DNA of 64,000 bases from Paludibacteraceae bacterium (GTDB lineage: Bacteria; Bacteroidota; Bacteroidia; Bacteroidales; Paludibacteraceae), in the NCBI GenBank assembly GCA_031292565.1, contig JARLGW010000010.1:124001-188000 (forward strand), read 5' to 3'. Both the position numbers and the translations under genes were made by a program. Positions 62,583 to 64,000 of the stretch are shown piece after piece. Below the pieces are notes generated by a model. It saw only the letters and a list, made by a program, of their open reading frames with translations. It was not told where the DNA came from and searched no databases. Each line of letters begins with the position of its first letter. Position 1 is the first letter of the stretch.

Positions 62583-63242
62583 ATGAAAACAAATGAAGAA
62601 TTGCAAAAAGATGTTCAAGATGCCATAAAATGGGAGCCTTTATTAAATGCAGCTGAAATTGGTGTCACGGCAAAAGATGGTGTTGTTACCTTAACCGGAG
62701 TTGTAGATTGTTATTCCAAAAAATCGGAAGCAGAGAATGCCGCTAAAGGGGTGACCGGGGTACAAGCCGTAGTGGAAAAAATTGAAATCCAGTTTGGAGC
62801 CACCTGGCGTAAGACGGATACTGAAATTGCCACTGAAATATTAAATGCTTTTAAATGGACTTGGGACGGATCTGACGACAAGGTACAGGTAAAAGTTGAA
62901 AACGGATGGGTTACTCTTAGCGGTGAGTTGCAATGGAATTATCAAAAAGAATCAGCCCGAAAAGCAGCAAGTAATCTACTGGGTGTTAAAGGCGTAACAA
63001 ATAATATCACGATTAAATCCGAATCGCACGATCAGATTGAAAAAGAAGGTATTGAAAAAGCGTTATCCCGCAATTGGTCTATTGACGAACAAAGTATTTT
63101 AGTAAAAGTTTCAGGCAACAACGTAAGTCTGACAGGTATCGTTCATTCGCTGTTTCAAAAAGATGAAGCCGAACGTATCGCGTGGAATGCACCCGGAGTT
63201 TGGGCGGTTAACAATGAATTATCTATTGTATATAAATATTAA
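62583..63242 (+). CDS. three-BON-domain protein (OsmY-like)
   Basis: 219 residues, three BON repeats: IKWEPLLNAAEIGVTAKDGV (about 16), FKWTWDGSDDKVQVKVENGW and NWSIDEQSILVKVSGNNVSL, each followed by VTLTGVVD-like and V.GV.N.I strands. No signal peptide, so it is cytoplasmic, unlike E. coli OsmY. BON domains bind phospholipid or support stress tolerance. It is the first gene after site B; the SHOCT gene follows 5 bp later. Confidence 0.93.
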   Translation: MKTNEELQKDVQDAIKWEPLLNAAEIGVTAKDGVVTLTGVVDCYSKKSEAENAAKGVTGVQAVVEKIEIQFGATWRKTDTEIATEILNAFKWTWDGSDDKVQVKVENGWVTLSGELQWNYQKESARKAASNLLGVKGVTNNITIKSESHDQIEKEGIEKALSRNWSIDEQSILVKVSGNNVSLTGIVHSLFQKDEAERIAWNAPGVWAVNNELSIVYKY

Positions 63243-63247
63243 ATAGG

Positions 63248-63463
63248 ATGGATTACAATAACAATTATTACTGGGGAATGGGTGCTATTTGGTGGATCGT
63301 TTGGATAATATTCCTTGTTTGGATATTTGTTCTCCCCTACGATATTCCTTTTCAACGAAAAAAGAAAGATTCACCTCTTGACATCTTGCAAAAGCGATTT
63401 GCTTCGGGTGAAATTACGAACGAAGAATATCAAGAAAAAAAGCGAATTCTTGAAAAGAAATAA
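63248..63463 (+). CDS. SHOCT-domain membrane protein
   Basis: 71 residues. Aromatic N-terminus and one membrane helix (MGAIWWIVWIIFLVWIFVLP), then a C-terminal SHOCT motif PLDILQKRFASGEITNEEYQ, EKKRILEKK. It is co-transcribed with the BON gene (5 bp). SHOCT is a short oligomerisation module. Confidence 0.9.
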   Translation: MDYNNNYYWGMGAIWWIVWIIFLVWIFVLPYDIPFQRKKKDSPLDILQKRFASGEITNEEYQEKKRILEKK

Positions 63464-63512
63464 GCCGAAAAATGGTTTGTTTTTTTTCATTAAATTAGCC
63501 CAAGTTACATCA

Positions 63513-63539
63513 CCGTGGGACAACACCCACGGTTTTTTT
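63513..63539 (+). terminator. intrinsic terminator of the BON-SHOCT operon
   Basis: CCGTGGG-ACAACA-CCCACGG followed by TTTTTTT. Confidence 0.92.
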
Positions 63540-63668
63540 ATTGAACAAATAACACACGCCAATGAACCCACCTATTTTAGTAAAAGAGGCTATCCTCATT
63601 TACCATACATCTACCTTATCCAGGAGAGAAATAAGAATCTAATTATCTGTATTTCAATAAGTAGATGT
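63540..63668. other. short intergenic spacer
   Basis: No gene or structure seen between the terminator and site A. An open frame that overlaps the SHOCT gene in another phase is considered chance. Confidence 0.4.
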
Positions 63669-63732
63669 GTGAATAATGTAACTTATACCTAAAGTTCTGT
63701 AACACTTTTCGCCATTAATTAGCCCACCTTTG
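63669..63732 (+). promoter_or_regulatory. direct-repeat promoter, site A (CsbD-like)
   Basis: GTGAATAATGTAAC, CTGTAA (63697-63702) 21 bp after ATGTAA (63676-63681), then 25 bp to CTTTG (63728-63732). The start codon is 39 bp further. Confidence 0.75.
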
Positions 63733-63771
63733 TTATGTGATAATTTATTCACAATTTAAAAATTAGAAATA

Positions 63772-63957
63772 ATGAACACAACAGAAGTAAAAGAAAATTG
63801 GGATGAACAAAAAGGAAAACTCAAACAAAAATTTGCCATCTTAACTGACAACGATTTACTCTTTGCGGAAGGAAAAAAAGACGAAATGTATGGTCGGCTT
63901 CAAATCAAACTGGGAAAATCGAAAGAAGAACTTTTAAAGATTATCGAAGCGCTTTAG
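63772..63957 (+). CDS. CsbD-like small stress protein (second copy)
   Basis: 61 residues: MNTTEVKENWDEQKGKLKQK, FAILTDNDLLFAEGKKDEMY, GRLQIKLGKSKEELLKIIEA. Nearly the same plan as the 57874-58059 product, with W.EQKGKLKQKF matching the CsbD start. A direct-repeat promoter lies upstream. Confidence 0.88.
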   Translation: MNTTEVKENWDEQKGKLKQKFAILTDNDLLFAEGKKDEMYGRLQIKLGKSKEELLKIIEAL

Positions 63958-64000
63958 TCCTACGTTTTTTCATACAAAAGAATTACGCTTATGGTTACTC

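Noticed and set aside
63315-63692. 125-codon frame overlapping the SHOCT gene
   Set aside because: It runs through the terminator and site A, so it cannot be a real gene.

Overview
The window looks like a chromosomal segment from a Bacteroidota bacterium. Protein families typical of the phylum support this: 'LPRV'-type secreted repeat proteins, a Bacteroidota-type extracellular contractile injection system (eCIS), DUF3494/OmpA proteins and CbpA/CbpM. The DNA is AT-rich with very AT-rich intergenic stretches, Shine-Dalgarno sequences are weak, and TTTG / TAnnTTTG promoter elements are present. I cannot place it below phylum from sequence alone.

Layout. (1) 1-8.5 kb, minus strand: four secreted, repeat-rich, fibre-like proteins with a shared N-terminal module; one runs off the left edge and one ends in an S74 (endosialidase chaperone) domain. 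(2) 8.5-12.2 kb: AT-rich accessory stretch with small membrane proteins, an HU protein, a CI-like HTH regulator and a GC-richer structured segment that could be an RNA. (3) 12.3-35.3 kb, plus strand: an eCIS locus. In order it encodes AAA+ ATPase, DUF4255 cap protein, an unknown, single sheath, two tube proteins, DUF5908, LysM protein, VgrG-like spike, PAAR tip, gp25, Afp11-like baseplate protein, a small fibre candidate, a putative nuclease cargo, Afp12-like baseplate protein, tape measure, a DUF4157 metalloprotease-like protein, a second putative nuclease cargo and a tautomerase-like protein. No integrase, capsid, terminase or TssJLM gene is present, so this is not a prophage or a T6SS. (4) 36-64 kb: a stress and energy region, mostly minus strand. 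It holds CbpA/CbpM, an ene-reductase, an SDR, a CheB-CheR-PAS protein, a P-type ATPase, phosphoketolase, PPK2, glucan phosphorylase, an SPFH protein, a DHOD-like enzyme with ferredoxin, bacterioferritin, UspA, two CsbD-like proteins, OmpA, a DUF3494 ice-binding-like lipoprotein, and BON and SHOCT proteins.

Two things stand out. First, nine promoters in region 4, on both strands, share one rigid architecture: two TGTAA-type direct repeats exactly 21 bp apart, then 24-25 bp to a CTTTG/TTTTA-like -7 element. This looks like an undescribed stress regulon; one of the nine promoters drives no protein gene but a compact terminated transcript with a 12-bp hairpin, a candidate small RNA. Second, the eCIS carries two diverged GHL-type putative nucleases that share an N-terminal leader (EKPK.N.SRAVANS..QKK) while the DUF4157 domain is encoded separately, suggesting a leader-addressed cargo set.

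Other points: a superoxide dismutase C-terminal relic (Trp codon turned to TAG) directly behind bacterioferritin, several strong inverted repeats, and genes below 60 codons that are easily missed (DUF5908 at 17903-18073; a 51-aa membrane protein at 9297-9452).
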